A stretch of DNA of 64,000 nucleotides from positions 310,001-374,000 of the forward strand of contig NZ_JADMKC010000002.1 in NCBI RefSeq assembly GCF_018780105.1, given 5' to 3'. This document shows positions 18,402 to 27,427 of the stretch, piece by piece (within the stretch, counting starts at the first letter, position 1; each line of letters opens with the position of its first letter). Source of the stretch: Thiobacillus sp. (GTDB lineage: Bacteria > Pseudomonadota > Gammaproteobacteria > Burkholderiales > Thiobacillaceae). Both the position numbers and the translations under genes were made by a program. The notes below the pieces were generated by a model. The model saw only the letters and a program-made list of their open reading frames with translations, searched no databases and was not told the DNA's origin.

Positions 18402-19109
18402 ATGAGGCTTAAGGCGCTAGTGAAATCTGTTGTTCATAGGGCTGGTGTCGATATCGTACGCTTCGTGCCCGAACTGAATCGACCTTTCGAGGTGCTGCCG
18501 CTGCTTGTGCGAGAACATATTGCGACCGGCGAGCCATTTTTTTTCGTGCAGGTTGGTGCAAACGATGGTGTTTTAGACGATCCTTTGCGCGATCTTATTC
18601 TTCAGAATCGCTTAGCTGGACTATTAATCGAACCGTTACCCGATATCTTCGACAAGCTTAAGCACAATTACACAGGGCAGCCTCAACTCTTGTTTGAAAA
18701 TGTGGCCATTCTCAGTAGTGATGGAGTTGTTCCGATACATCGAGTCCGTAGTGACGCAGCTGTACCTCATCATTGGCATGGAATCGCAAGCTTTAATCGC
18801 GAGAACTTGCTAGCGCAAGGGGTGGACCCGGAAAATTTAGAAGTTGTGCATGTTCAGGGGACAACCTTACAGTTTCTTCTGACAAAGCATAAGATCGATA
18901 AAGTCAATCTATTGCAGATTGATACGGAAGGATATGACTTTGAAATAATTCGGTACGCCTTTGATGCGGGGGTCTTCCCCGACATAATTAACTACGAACA
19001 TTGTTGGTTGGTTCCTAATATCCGTTACCAATGCAAACAAATGCTTGATAGGTATGGCTATCAATTTCTGGAGGTTGGAAAAGACACATTGGCTGTTCGC
19101 CAAGTCTGA
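18402..19109 (+). CDS. FkbM family methyltransferase
   Basis: 235 residues. The ATG at 18402 is preferred over a GTG at 18393 because AGGGGG at 18388-18393 is then eight bases upstream. FVQVGANDGVLDDPLRDLI is the SAM-binding motif I of FkbM-type enzymes; LIEPLPDIFDKL and LLQIDTEGYDFEIIRYAF are the other family blocks. The family O-methylates sugars and other small acceptors, so methylation of a surface glycan is plausible. The DNA is clearly more A+T rich than the rest of the EPS region. The 166-base spacer that follows contains no evident gene or strong terminator and converges on the sulfatase fusion gene. Confidence 0.82.
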   Translation: MRLKALVKSVVHRAGVDIVRFVPELNRPFEVLPLLVREHIATGEPFFFVQVGANDGVLDDPLRDLILQNRLAGLLIEPLPDIFDKLKHNYTGQPQLLFENVAILSSDGVVPIHRVRSDAAVPHHWHGIASFNRENLLAQGVDPENLEVVHVQGTTLQFLLTKHKIDKVNLLQIDTEGYDFEIIRYAFDAGVFPDIINYEHCWLVPNIRYQCKQMLDRYGYQFLEVGKDTLAVRQV

Positions 19110-19275
19110 AAACGGTGTGCGAGCTAATAGAGCAGTTAATTGACATGGTCGACTGTGTTTTTTTACACATGGCCGCCGAGAGTTTTAGAGGGTGAAAGTG
19201 CCGAGTATCGGTATACGCCCCCGGTCGGCGAGCAAGCTCCCCATTGTCATTATTCAAGGCTGGTTAAGGACCTGA

Positions 19276-22200
19276 TCAAGGTGGGGTAGTTTGGCCTGTT
19301 GTGCGTACGATAAAGGGCTTGAGACTCTTCCATAAATCGGCCGTCATCTGCGGGTGCGCATTCGACACATCGTGCTGACAGGCCGGGTCGTTTGCAAGGT
19401 CGAACAGGCGCAGCAGATGGCCGCTGTCCAGCGGCTGATACACCAGTTTCCAGCGGCCGCGCCGGATCATGCGGTCTTTCGCGTGCAGGATGGTGTCGAG
19501 GTATTCAGGCTTGATCGCCAGGGTGCCGCTGGCGCGGTTGGGCACTTCCAGCAGTTCCAGCAGATCCGGGTAGCGCAGATGGCTCGCCGGCAGGCCGGGA
19601 ATGTCGGCGATCCAGATGCCGGTTTCGTTGAAGGCATCGAGCTCGGGACAGTTGCCGTCCGGGCTCAGGCAGGCCAGCAGCGAAACGCCGTCGATTCCCG
19701 CAGCAGGTGGAGCATCGGCCAGATCGAGCAGGGTGGGCACCAGGTCGATCGAGCGCACCACCCGATCGATTTTGCCGCACGGCGGGCGACGTGGGTCGTG
19801 GATCAGCAGCGGGATGCGCGGGCTGAAATCACCGACGGCCGAGTTGCCCTGGCCCCAGGTGTCGTGCTCGAAAAACTCCATGCCGTGATCGGAATACACC
19901 ACCACGATCGTATTGCCGGCCAGTCCGCAGACATCGAGATGCGCCAGCATCTTGCCGACTTCGTCGTCGAACTCCGCTACGCAGCCGTCGTATAGATCGA
20001 CGATCTGGTCGAGGTCGAATTCCTCTTTGGGCGCGCCCTGGCGGCGAATGATCTCGAACGGATCGGTGAGGCGCGCCATCGCGAACTTGGATTCGCCGGC
20101 GTGACCCGGGTCGGTAAAGCGGGCATACCACGGCCACTCCGAGGCGAACGGCGGGTGGGTGGTGGAATAGAACAGGTTGAGAAAAAACGGCTGAGCGTCT
20201 TCCGCCAGACGCGATACCAGTCGCCGTGCCCGCTTGCCCAGCGGTTGCGTCAACGGCACGCCGCCCAGGTAGTACAGCTCGGGCAACAACAGCCGCCCCA
20301 GCCGGTTGTGGGTGAACAGGGAGACGAACAGGCGCAGGTCTTTGGGGCCCTGACGGATCAGGTATTTCAGGTTCCACTGGTCTGCCGGCAGGTCGGTGTA
20401 GTCGAAGCCGAACGAGTACTTGCCGAGATCGGCGCCGCACCAGTCGGAAATGGCTGCAGTGCGATAGCCCGATTGCTTCAGCAGGGTGGGCAAGGCATCG
20501 TTTTTCAGCCGGGTGTTTTCGTCGTCGACGAAATTGTCGCGGATGCCATGGGTGTGCGGCCAGGTGCCGGTCAGCATCGAGATCAGACTGGGCGCGGTGC
20601 GCGCGCAGGGCACGTAACAGTTGCTGAATAGCGCGCCGGATGCCGCCAGCCGGTCGATGTGCGGGGTCAGCGCACGGTGGTAGCCGAGTGCGCCCAGGCG
20701 GTCGGCCCGCAGCGTGTCGGAGCCGATCATCAGGATGTTGGGCGCCGCCCCGGACGCACGCGGTGCAGGCTTGCGCGGCGCGCGCGCCTGCGGTTGCCAG
20801 CTGGCCCAGACCAGCGTGCCGCTGAAGAACAGCGCCGTCGTCCACAGTGCGATCAGGTCGCCCAGCCGGTTTTCCCGCGCCAGCTGCCAGGAAGCCGCCA
20901 TCAGCAGCAGCCCGCCGAGCACCCCGCCGCCCCATTGGATCCCGGCTATCCGGGCGGGCGTCATCCATTGCCACAACGGATACAGCCGGCTCATGCGGTA
21001 ATGCATCGACGCCACCAGCAGGCCGGGATTGAAGCGCAGCTTGCGGACGAACTGCAGCGCGAAGCTGCCGAGAATGCCGAGGACGGCGGCGCCGAGCGCG
21101 ATGGCGGTCGACCAGCCAATGCCGCTGACGGTGACCAGCATAAAGGCCAGCAGCATGCCGATGCCACCGGTGAACAGCATCAGGCCGAATGCCCACAGCG
21201 ACAGCCGCGCCAGCGCATAGAGCGTGTAGCGCTGGTAGTGGGTGAGCACTTCCTCGCGGATGCGCGGTCCGGTCTGCGAAAAATCGAGCAATGATTTGGT
21301 GAGCAGGGCTGCCGTGCCGGCGCCCGCCACGCCGAGCGCCGGCAGCAGCGCTGCCCAGCGGGCGTCGCCACTGGCGAACCAGGCGATCAGCCCGCAGGCG
21401 GCAGTGACGATGGCCAGCGCCTCGATGCGCAGGATGCCGGCGTCGGGCGGCAGGTTCAGCCGCTTGCCGCGAAAGCCGGACTCGCGGTGGCCCTGGATTT
21501 CGCCCAGCGCCGCCGCCGTGCGCACCCAGTAAAAACGCCGCTTGGCCCACGACAGGCTGAATACGCTGTGGAAACCATACTCCGCCAGCTTGCGCCACAT
21601 GTAGGCCGGAACCGAGCCGCCGCCGTGAATACGTGCGGTCGAGCGGGTGCGTTGGTAGCTTTTCTTCAGCAGGTAGCCCAGCTGCAAGCGCTCGGTGTCC
21701 ACGTAATGGTGCTGCACGATGTCCGGCGCGTACTGGCAGCGTTCGCCGCGCGCCATGGCGCGCAGCACGTATTCGCTGTCTTCGCCGCCGCCCAGGTCGT
21801 GGCCGACCGGCCCCAGCTCGGTGGAAAACTGCCCGGCCAGTTCGAACACGCGCCGCCGCACCACCAGGTTGCCGCCGCCCGGGATGGGACCGACTTCGGC
21901 GCTGATGGTCTTCGGCGTCATCCCTTGGTCAAAACGCGGCACCGGCAAGGGGTAGATGCGGTACGCCCCTTCGTCGTGGACCCACGACGGCTCGCTGCCA
22001 TCCCAGTCCGGCAGGATGCGCCCACAGTAGAGGCCGGCGTCGGGCCAGGCGGTGACGGCGCGTTCGATCGCCATCAGGTAGTCGTCGTCGACGCGGTGAT
22101 CGTCGTCCACGAAGGCAGTGAGTTCGGTTTCGATCTGCGGGATCGCCTCGTTCAGCGCGTGTGACTTACCCGGCGTCGGTACCGTGATCACGCGCAGCGG

Positions 22201-22392
22201 CAGCCAGTCGTTGGCGACTTGCTGCGCCTGATACGCCTGCATCTGCGCCACGGTGTCGTCGCTGCAGGCGTTGGCGGCCACCAGGATCTGCATGGGCATC
22301 GCGGGACGCCGGGCGCGGTTGAGCGAAGCCAGGGCCTTGTGCAGCAGGTCTGCCCGGTTGTGGGTGCAGATGAGGAGGGTGAGTTCGGTCAC
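19276..22392 (-). CDS. Fusion protein: GT2 glycosyltransferase, membrane domain and sulfatase-fold domain
   Basis: 1038 residues. Residues 1 to about 260 form a GT2 domain (LTLLICTHNRADLLHKAL, FVDDDHRVDDDY). Several membrane helices span about 325-545. The rest is an alkaline-phosphatase/sulfatase fold: IGSDTLRAD (D559, D564), then CARTAPSLISMLTG where Thr599 occupies the position of the formylglycine cysteine and Leu replaces the usual Arg, and SDHGMEFFEH (D835, H836). Thr as nucleophile is known in phosphoethanolamine and phosphoglycerol transferases of this superfamily, so phosphotransfer or an unusual hydrolase are options. The start overlaps the stop of the sulfotransferase gene by four bases. 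This is the last gene of the minus-strand cluster. Confidence 0.85.
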   Translation of the reverse strand: MTELTLLICTHNRADLLHKALASLNRARRPAMPMQILVAANACSDDTVAQMQAYQAQQVANDWLPLRVITVPTPGKSHALNEAIPQIETELTAFVDDDHRVDDDYLMAIERAVTAWPDAGLYCGRILPDWDGSEPSWVHDEGAYRIYPLPVPRFDQGMTPKTISAEVGPIPGGGNLVVRRRVFELAGQFSTELGPVGHDLGGGEDSEYVLRAMARGERCQYAPDIVQHHYVDTERLQLGYLLKKSYQRTRSTARIHGGGSVPAYMWRKLAEYGFHSVFSLSWAKRRFYWVRTAAALGEIQGHRESGFRGKRLNLPPDAGILRIEALAIVTAACGLIAWFASGDARWAALLPALGVAGAGTAALLTKSLLDFSQTGPRIREEVLTHYQRYTLYALARLSLWAFGLMLFTGGIGMLLAFMLVTVSGIGWSTAIALGAAVLGILGSFALQFVRKLRFNPGLLVASMHYRMSRLYPLWQWMTPARIAGIQWGGGVLGGLLLMAASWQLARENRLGDLIALWTTALFFSGTLVWASWQPQARAPRKPAPRASGAAPNILMIGSDTLRADRLGALGYHRALTPHIDRLAASGALFSNCYVPCARTAPSLISMLTGTWPHTHGIRDNFVDDENTRLKNDALPTLLKQSGYRTAAISDWCGADLGKYSFGFDYTDLPADQWNLKYLIRQGPKDLRLFVSLFTHNRLGRLLLPELYYLGGVPLTQPLGKRARRLVSRLAEDAQPFFLNLFYSTTHPPFASEWPWYARFTDPGHAGESKFAMARLTDPFEIIRRQGAPKEEFDLDQIVDLYDGCVAEFDDEVGKMLAHLDVCGLAGNTIVVVYSDHGMEFFEHDTWGQGNSAVGDFSPRIPLLIHDPRRPPCGKIDRVVRSIDLVPTLLDLADAPPAAGIDGVSLLACLSPDGNCPELDAFNETGIWIADIPGLPASHLRYPDLLELLEVPNRASGTLAIKPEYLDTILHAKDRMIRRGRWKLVYQPLDSGHLLRLFDLANDPACQHDVSNAHPQMTADLWKSLKPFIVRTTGQTTPP

Positions 22393-23357
22393 TTGCGGTA
22401 TTGCTTGGCGCGCCGCCAGAAGCCGGTGAGCAATTGGTTGTGCAGCCGGTATGCCGCCTTGGCGAGCATCGAGGGCGGGGGCGCGGAAGTAGCAAGTTCA
22501 TATCCGAATTCGCGCAAGGTTTTTCCGCTCACGCTTTCGAATGCCCGGATTTGGGCGGCCGTCATTTTGCGGCGCCATTTTTCGGCGTTGTCAGCTTGCA
22601 GGGGCTTATGCACCAAGGGCGTTTTGCCCGGGTCGTCCACTGCCGCGACATCGAACAGCTCGGCTGAGTATTCCTCATCCAGAAAATCACAGAGCGTTTT
22701 CATGGTGGTATCAGGCTGATCGAGCAAATCTTCGTAGCGTAATTCCAGATACTGGCTGGATGTCAGTTGGCGGCCGAGCGCGCGGCCCTTTTCGACATAA
22801 CTTTCCCAATACTCGGCAGCGAAATAAGCGTTGTAGACATAGAAGTCATGCTGTCTACCAAACAGAGAAAGCGTGACGTCCCGTCCGTCGCGAATCAGGT
22901 GGACGATCTGCGCATCCGGGAACCATTCGAGCAGGATGGGCAGGTGCATTACGTAATAGGGTGTTTTGTCTCCCCAGCGCACCTTGCCTTCGCCCTGCGC
23001 ATTTTTTTCGAACAGGCCCGAGATGATTGCCGGCATGCTATGACGGCCGTCAGCATGCAGTTCGCGGGCCAGCGTGTCGATATCGAATTTCATTCCCTGC
23101 AGATCGGTTTCCAGAAAGTCCTGGCTTTGCTTGTGCATGGCCTGCAATACGGTGCGGATATTTGCCAGCTGGCTGAGGTCGCCATATTTGGCCTGATCGC
23201 GATAGAGCGGGATGAAAAAATGCGATTCGCCGGTTGGGAAGGAAATGCGCGGATGGTTGCGCAACCGGTACTGCAGCATGGTGGTGCCTGAGCGGGGGGC
23301 ACCGACAATGAAAATTGGGCCGTTGCGCGGAGCAATGTGATTGGACTGCGATGTCAT
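22389..23357 (-). CDS. Sulfotransferase family protein
   Basis: 322 residues from the ATG at 23357; a longer frame reaches a TTG at 23411, but that would overlap the upstream gene. FIVGAPRSGTTMLQYRL is the PAPS 5'-phosphosulfate loop, and IVHLIRDGRDVTLSLFG the 3'-phosphate motif. The RWGDKTPYYVMHLP segment is typical of the bacterial Sulfotransfer_1/3 group. It is translationally coupled to the GT2/sulfatase-fold fusion, which suggests both act on the same surface molecule. The acceptor is unknown. Confidence 0.83.
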   Translation of the reverse strand: MTSQSNHIAPRNGPIFIVGAPRSGTTMLQYRLRNHPRISFPTGESHFFIPLYRDQAKYGDLSQLANIRTVLQAMHKQSQDFLETDLQGMKFDIDTLARELHADGRHSMPAIISGLFEKNAQGEGKVRWGDKTPYYVMHLPILLEWFPDAQIVHLIRDGRDVTLSLFGRQHDFYVYNAYFAAEYWESYVEKGRALGRQLTSSQYLELRYEDLLDQPDTTMKTLCDFLDEEYSAELFDVAAVDDPGKTPLVHKPLQADNAEKWRRKMTAAQIRAFESVSGKTLREFGYELATSAPPPSMLAKAAYRLHNQLLTGFWRRAKQYRK

Positions 23358-23386
23358 AGGTAGTCGGGTGATCGGATGGATTCGGG

Positions 23387-24430
23387 TCAGGCTTCTTGGG
23401 CCTGAATGCAATCGGCTTGCGCCGAAGACGGTATGCTGGCCCCAGCCGCTCTTCGTTCGGCGTGCCGGGATGGCAGCACGGCCTGGGTCAGATAGAGCGG
23501 GCGCTGCTTGGTCTCGTTGAACATGCGCCCGAGGTATTCGCCAATGATGCCCAGACTGGCCAGCTGAATGCCGCCGAGCATCAGGACCACCACCATCAGC
23601 GAGGGATAGCCCTGCACCGCGTCGCCGAACATCAGCGTTTTGTAAATGATGAACGCAGCGTAGGCGAAAGCGAACAGTGAAATAAACAGCCCCATATAGG
23701 AAGCGATTTTCAACGGAACGGTCGTAAATGAGGTAATGCCCTCAATGGCGAAATTCCACAGCTTCCAGTAATTCCATTTGGTGTTGCCGGCAAAGCGTGC
23801 GTCGCGCCGATAGGGTACGGCGATTTGCGGGAAGCCGACCCAGGCGAAGAGTCCCTTCATGAAGCGGTGGTGTTCGCGCAGGCGCAGAAGCGCATCCACA
23901 GCGCGACGGCTCATGAGCCGGAAGTCGCCCGTGTCCTGGGGGATTTTCACCCGGCTCAGGCGTTGAATCACCTGATAAAAGGCGCTGGCTGTGGCGCGCT
24001 TGACCCAGCTCTCGCCTTCGCGTGCGGTCCGTTGGGCGTACACGACATCATGTCCGGCGAGCCACAGGCGGATCATCTCCGGGATGAGTTCGGGTGGATC
24101 CTGCAGGTCGGTGTCGATCACCACGATGGCATCGCCGCTGGCATGATCGAGTCCGGCCGTCATGGCGATTTCCTTGCCGAAATTGCGCGACAGGTCGATC
24201 AGCGTAATGCGGGGATCCTGTACGCGCATTTCGTGCAGGAGGGCAATTGTCCGGTCGCTGCTGCCATCGTTGACATAGATGACTTCAAGCTCGTGGTCGA
24301 GTCCATCGAATACGGCGCATAGCCGTTTGTGGAATGCCGGCAGGACGTCTTCTTCATTGTAGGCGGGGGCGACAACCGAGATGAGCTTGGCGCTTGGGTC
24401 CGGAGGCGAGGTCAGGTTCGCGGCTAGCAT
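23387..24430 (-). CDS. GT2 glycosyltransferase of the DPM1/GtrB type
   Basis: 347 residues. ISVVAPAYNEEDVLPAFHKR, YVNDGSSDRTIALLHEM, VVIDTDLQDPPELIPEM and GDFRLMSRRAVDALL are the hallmark blocks of polyprenyl-phosphate glycosyltransferases. Two C-terminal membrane helices lie at about 245-310 (IASYMGLFISLFAFAYAAF and a second). It transfers a sugar to undecaprenyl phosphate on the cytoplasmic side. The partner GtrA-like flippase gene directly upstream overlaps it by seven bases. Together they should supply a lipid-linked sugar for periplasmic transfer, possibly by the adjacent polytopic protein. Confidence 0.88.
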   Translation of the reverse strand: MLAANLTSPPDPSAKLISVVAPAYNEEDVLPAFHKRLCAVFDGLDHELEVIYVNDGSSDRTIALLHEMRVQDPRITLIDLSRNFGKEIAMTAGLDHASGDAIVVIDTDLQDPPELIPEMIRLWLAGHDVVYAQRTAREGESWVKRATASAFYQVIQRLSRVKIPQDTGDFRLMSRRAVDALLRLREHHRFMKGLFAWVGFPQIAVPYRRDARFAGNTKWNYWKLWNFAIEGITSFTTVPLKIASYMGLFISLFAFAYAAFIIYKTLMFGDAVQGYPSLMVVVLMLGGIQLASLGIIGEYLGRMFNETKQRPLYLTQAVLPSRHAERRAAGASIPSSAQADCIQAQEA

Positions 24431-24816
24431 GACGTTCCTTTTTCAAATGTCCAGTGGCGGTTGCCAAGAAAATTCCAGACCAGTACGCAACCCGTGGCAA
24501 TGAGTTGCGCAATCAGATAATGCAGCTGAAGCGGCTCGACCAGCAGAAACATGAGGGCCGCATTCAGCGCCAGGCCCACTGCGGCGATCGCGAGGAACCG
24601 GGGCAATGCTTCGCGATGCCTTCGGGCGCTGCGAAAGGTGAAGCGATAGTTCAGGGCATAGTTGATGGCGGCGCCGAGTGCCGCACCCGCGACAGAGGCC
24701 GGAACCGGATGAGCCGTCTGGCTGCTGACCAGCAAAAACAGCAGTGCATAGTGAGCCAGCGTTCCCGCGACCCCCACCAGGCTAAAAACCGAAAACTGTT
24801 TGAAGGCGGCGATCAT
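24424..24816 (-). CDS. GtrA family membrane protein
   Basis: 130 residues with four predicted helices, the standard size for GtrA. Diagnostic segments are FSLVGVAGTLAHYALLFLL, GAALGAAINYALNYRFTFRS and VWNFLGNRHWTFEKG. GtrA proteins are thought to flip undecaprenyl-phosphate-linked sugars to the periplasm. The gene overlaps its upstream neighbour by four bases and the GtrB-like gene downstream by seven, giving a compact three-gene module of membrane protein, GtrA and GtrB. Confidence 0.87.
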   Translation of the reverse strand: MIAAFKQFSVFSLVGVAGTLAHYALLFLLVSSQTAHPVPASVAGAALGAAINYALNYRFTFRSARRHREALPRFLAIAAVGLALNAALMFLLVEPLQLHYLIAQLIATGCVLVWNFLGNRHWTFEKGTSC

Positions 24817-26495
24817 GGCAGGCTGATGACAAGCACGGTCGGCGTTCGCATCAGGATTCGATAGCCGGAAGAGATTTGGCGCAGGGTTTCATCCTGCCAG
24901 GTGTCGGCCTGGCCGCTTCTGAGTATTGCATTGGTCGGCAGCATCGCCAGAATCACCACGCGATCGCCAATGTGCCGACGCAGGGCTGCCAGCTCGCTCA
25001 GGTTTCTTGCCGTGGGTTCAAAGCTGCGTATGTGCCGCCCCGTTTCCAGGCTCAATAATTGAGCCTGATTCGACACGATGTGCGCCTTGTCCGGCAGGGA
25101 CTTCAGCAAGTTCATCAGGTCGTGATCATGGCGGGTGTTCTGTTTGATGCGGTTGGTCAGCACGCTGTCGGGGTATAGCCTGGCGGCCGCCACATAGCCG
25201 TGGGTGTCGACGGCAGCGCGAATGTCCGCTTCGCGATGCAAATCGATCTGGATGCTGACGAGCCGGCCTGCAGCCAGGAGCGCGCCAAGCAGCAGCAGGG
25301 CACGGGTTCGGCGGCTGCTGTTTCCTTGCGGCGTATCGGTCTGCAGCGCCCAGGTGATGCCGGCGAAAACCGCCCAGGAATAGGGCATCAGTTGCCGCGT
25401 CAAGGTCACTTCGACCCAGTCGAAATGGCTGCGCCCCCATACGACCAATGCGAATCCGAGACCAGCGTAGAGCGACAGGAGCAGCAGCGCAGAACGGGCG
25501 ACTTGCGGGCTCCGCTGCCAGCGCCGCCAGCCTGCCCATAGCAGTAACAGCGTAGCCGGCAACAGCAGCAGCGCCATGGCAACGATGCTCCAGGCCATGT
25601 CGGCCACCGCGCGCCAGGCGCTCAGATCGAGCAGCAAACTCCACAGGCTGACGCGGAATGCCTTGACCACGCCGAAGTCGACCCCGCCATGCGCGGAAAA
25701 ATAGGGCTGGATACTGCCAAAGGTGTGAAAGTTGTAGAAAAACAGCGGGAATGCCAGCAGGGCGAATCCGCTCCCCCAAATCAGCCCGGTTCGCAGGGTG
25801 GTCAGCCAGTCCGACTGCCTGGTCAGCAGGTTCAGCCCCAGGTAGGTAATGACCGTGAGAGGCAGCACCGCAGCGGCATTGCGTAGTGAGTAGGCGCACC
25901 CAGCCAGGAAACCCGATAGCAGGATGGCTTGCCAGCATGCGCTTTGGCGGTAGCTCTGACGAATCAGAATGCCCAACGACAACACCGAGAGCAACGTCAT
26001 CCCGGCATCGCTCAAGGCGAGGTAGCCGTATTCAACGAAGCCGGGTGAACTGACGGCCAGAGCTGCAATGATTATTGCCGCCCAGCGTCCGACGAGGGGA
26101 CGCAAGGCATAGCTGATCGCCGGCAGGAGTAACAGCCAGGAAAGCCAGGCTGCAGCAAGCGCGGCATGGGGCAGGCTGAGCCCGAGTTTCGACAGGCCTG
26201 CAATTTCCATGGCAAAGCCTGGCGGAAACAGGGGAAACGCCGCCCATTCCCGGGTGATGTCGGTCCAGTCGGTGCCGCGCAGAAATCCTTCGCCCCGGAG
26301 CCAGTTGCGGGCCTCCTGCAGATAGCCGGCCGTGTCGTTCGCAAAGGGGTAATTCAACGGCGACAGCAGGGCGATCAGCAGGCCAAGCAATCCGATTCCC
26401 AGTGCGGTCAGGATGAGATGGTCGCGCCATTCAAGGGCTTGAGCCCAGTCAGGGATAGGAGCACCGACAACGTTCCAGTGCGGGTTATCAAGCAT
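24813..26495 (-). CDS. Polytopic GT39/ArnT-like membrane protein
   Basis: 560 residues from the ATG at 26495, which overlaps the upstream stop by eight bases; the frame extends upstream only within that gene. After a first helix at about 30-50 comes LNYPFANDTAGYLQEARNWL, placed like the first periplasmic loop of GT-C transferases, where an acidic residue is catalytic. About ten further helices follow, then a soluble C-terminal domain of roughly 120 residues. Coupling to GtrA and GtrB suggests it uses the flipped polyprenyl-phosphate sugar as donor to glycosylate a periplasmic acceptor. Family placement is by topology and context and is moderate. Confidence 0.65.
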   Translation of the reverse strand: MLDNPHWNVVGAPIPDWAQALEWRDHLILTALGIGLLGLLIALLSPLNYPFANDTAGYLQEARNWLRGEGFLRGTDWTDITREWAAFPLFPPGFAMEIAGLSKLGLSLPHAALAAAWLSWLLLLPAISYALRPLVGRWAAIIIAALAVSSPGFVEYGYLALSDAGMTLLSVLSLGILIRQSYRQSACWQAILLSGFLAGCAYSLRNAAAVLPLTVITYLGLNLLTRQSDWLTTLRTGLIWGSGFALLAFPLFFYNFHTFGSIQPYFSAHGGVDFGVVKAFRVSLWSLLLDLSAWRAVADMAWSIVAMALLLLPATLLLLWAGWRRWQRSPQVARSALLLLSLYAGLGFALVVWGRSHFDWVEVTLTRQLMPYSWAVFAGITWALQTDTPQGNSSRRTRALLLLGALLAAGRLVSIQIDLHREADIRAAVDTHGYVAAARLYPDSVLTNRIKQNTRHDHDLMNLLKSLPDKAHIVSNQAQLLSLETGRHIRSFEPTARNLSELAALRRHIGDRVVILAMLPTNAILRSGQADTWQDETLRQISSGYRILMRTPTVLVISLP

Positions 26496-27414
26496 GGCGT
26501 CGCTTCCTGTAGCCCAACAAGTAGCCCCATGCATGGGCGGCATTCATCGCCTGCCTGATCAGGCCGGGCTTGCCGGTAAAAAACAGGACGAAGGTTTTGA
26601 AACCGTGGCTGAAAAACTGGCGAACAAGGAAGGGTGGAATGCCCTGCCAACCAGACGGAAAATCGGGTGCACTGAGTTGAGCCCGGCGCATGCCTGCCTG
26701 GAAATGAAGTTTCAGGAAATAGCGGCGATGCAGTTTCCAGGGGTCAACAGAATGCAATATGACCATGTCCGGGCGATAGCGGATTCTGGCCTGCTGCGCC
26801 AGCAGGGCGCGCAGCATGATGGCATCTTCGCCGCCGCCGACATCCGCCCCTTCGCGGTTGTAGCGGGGGTCGAAGCGCAAGGCCGGATAGTCGCGAAAAA
26901 CTTGCATTGCATATGCCGTATTGCCACTCCAGATGGGGGTAGCGTCATTGGCAATCCAAAAAGATACAGCGCCATGATCGAGTCTGCCGAGGAAGCCGGC
27001 CACCTCGTTGTCAAGCCATGCAGGACGGCCATATGGGCTGAAATCGATTTCGATATGCCCGCCAACGCATTGCGCGCCTTCGTTCACGATGGCGTCGTAT
27101 GCAGCCGCCAGAAAACCGGGCTGCGGCAGTTCGTCGTCGTCGATGAACACCAGTATGTCGCGATCGAGCGATTCGTCGAGGGCGCGGTTGCGGGCCGGCA
27201 CGATGCCGGGGGCGGTTTCGGTGACCACGCGCAGCGACGCGCCGGGCTGCTTTTGCAGGGCGTCAAGCACCGCCCGCGTGTCGTCGGGGCTGTTGTTGTT
27301 GACTGCAAGAATGTCGAACGGCACCGGGCAGCTTTGCGCGCGCAGGGCTGCGACCAGCCTGGTCAGCCGGTCGGCGCGCTTGAAGGTGCAGAAAGCGACG
27401 GTAAGCGTGGTCAT
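26488..27414 (-). CDS. GT2 family glycosyltransferase
   Basis: 308 residues. LTVAFCTFKRADRLTRLV and DILAVNNNSPDDTRAVL form the donor site; ILVFIDDDELPQPGFLAAAY holds the DDD metal motif. GADVGGGEDAIMLRALL carries the ED acidic pair of inverting GT-A enzymes. The last 60 residues include a weakly hydrophobic stretch (TFVLFFTGKPGLIRQ). It shares general layout with the N-terminal domain of the GT2/sulfatase-fold fusion gene in the same cluster. Acceptor and donor are unknown. Confidence 0.85.
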   Translation of the reverse strand: MTTLTVAFCTFKRADRLTRLVAALRAQSCPVPFDILAVNNNSPDDTRAVLDALQKQPGASLRVVTETAPGIVPARNRALDESLDRDILVFIDDDELPQPGFLAAAYDAIVNEGAQCVGGHIEIDFSPYGRPAWLDNEVAGFLGRLDHGAVSFWIANDATPIWSGNTAYAMQVFRDYPALRFDPRYNREGADVGGGEDAIMLRALLAQQARIRYRPDMVILHSVDPWKLHRRYFLKLHFQAGMRRAQLSAPDFPSGWQGIPPFLVRQFFSHGFKTFVLFFTGKPGLIRQAMNAAHAWGYLLGYRKRRHA

Positions 27415-27427
27415 GCAGTTCGGGGAA

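Noticed and set aside
19110-19275. Possible small gene or terminator between the convergent FkbM and fusion genes
   Set aside because: No frame with a credible start and ribosome-binding site, and no strong GC hairpin followed by a T-run was found.
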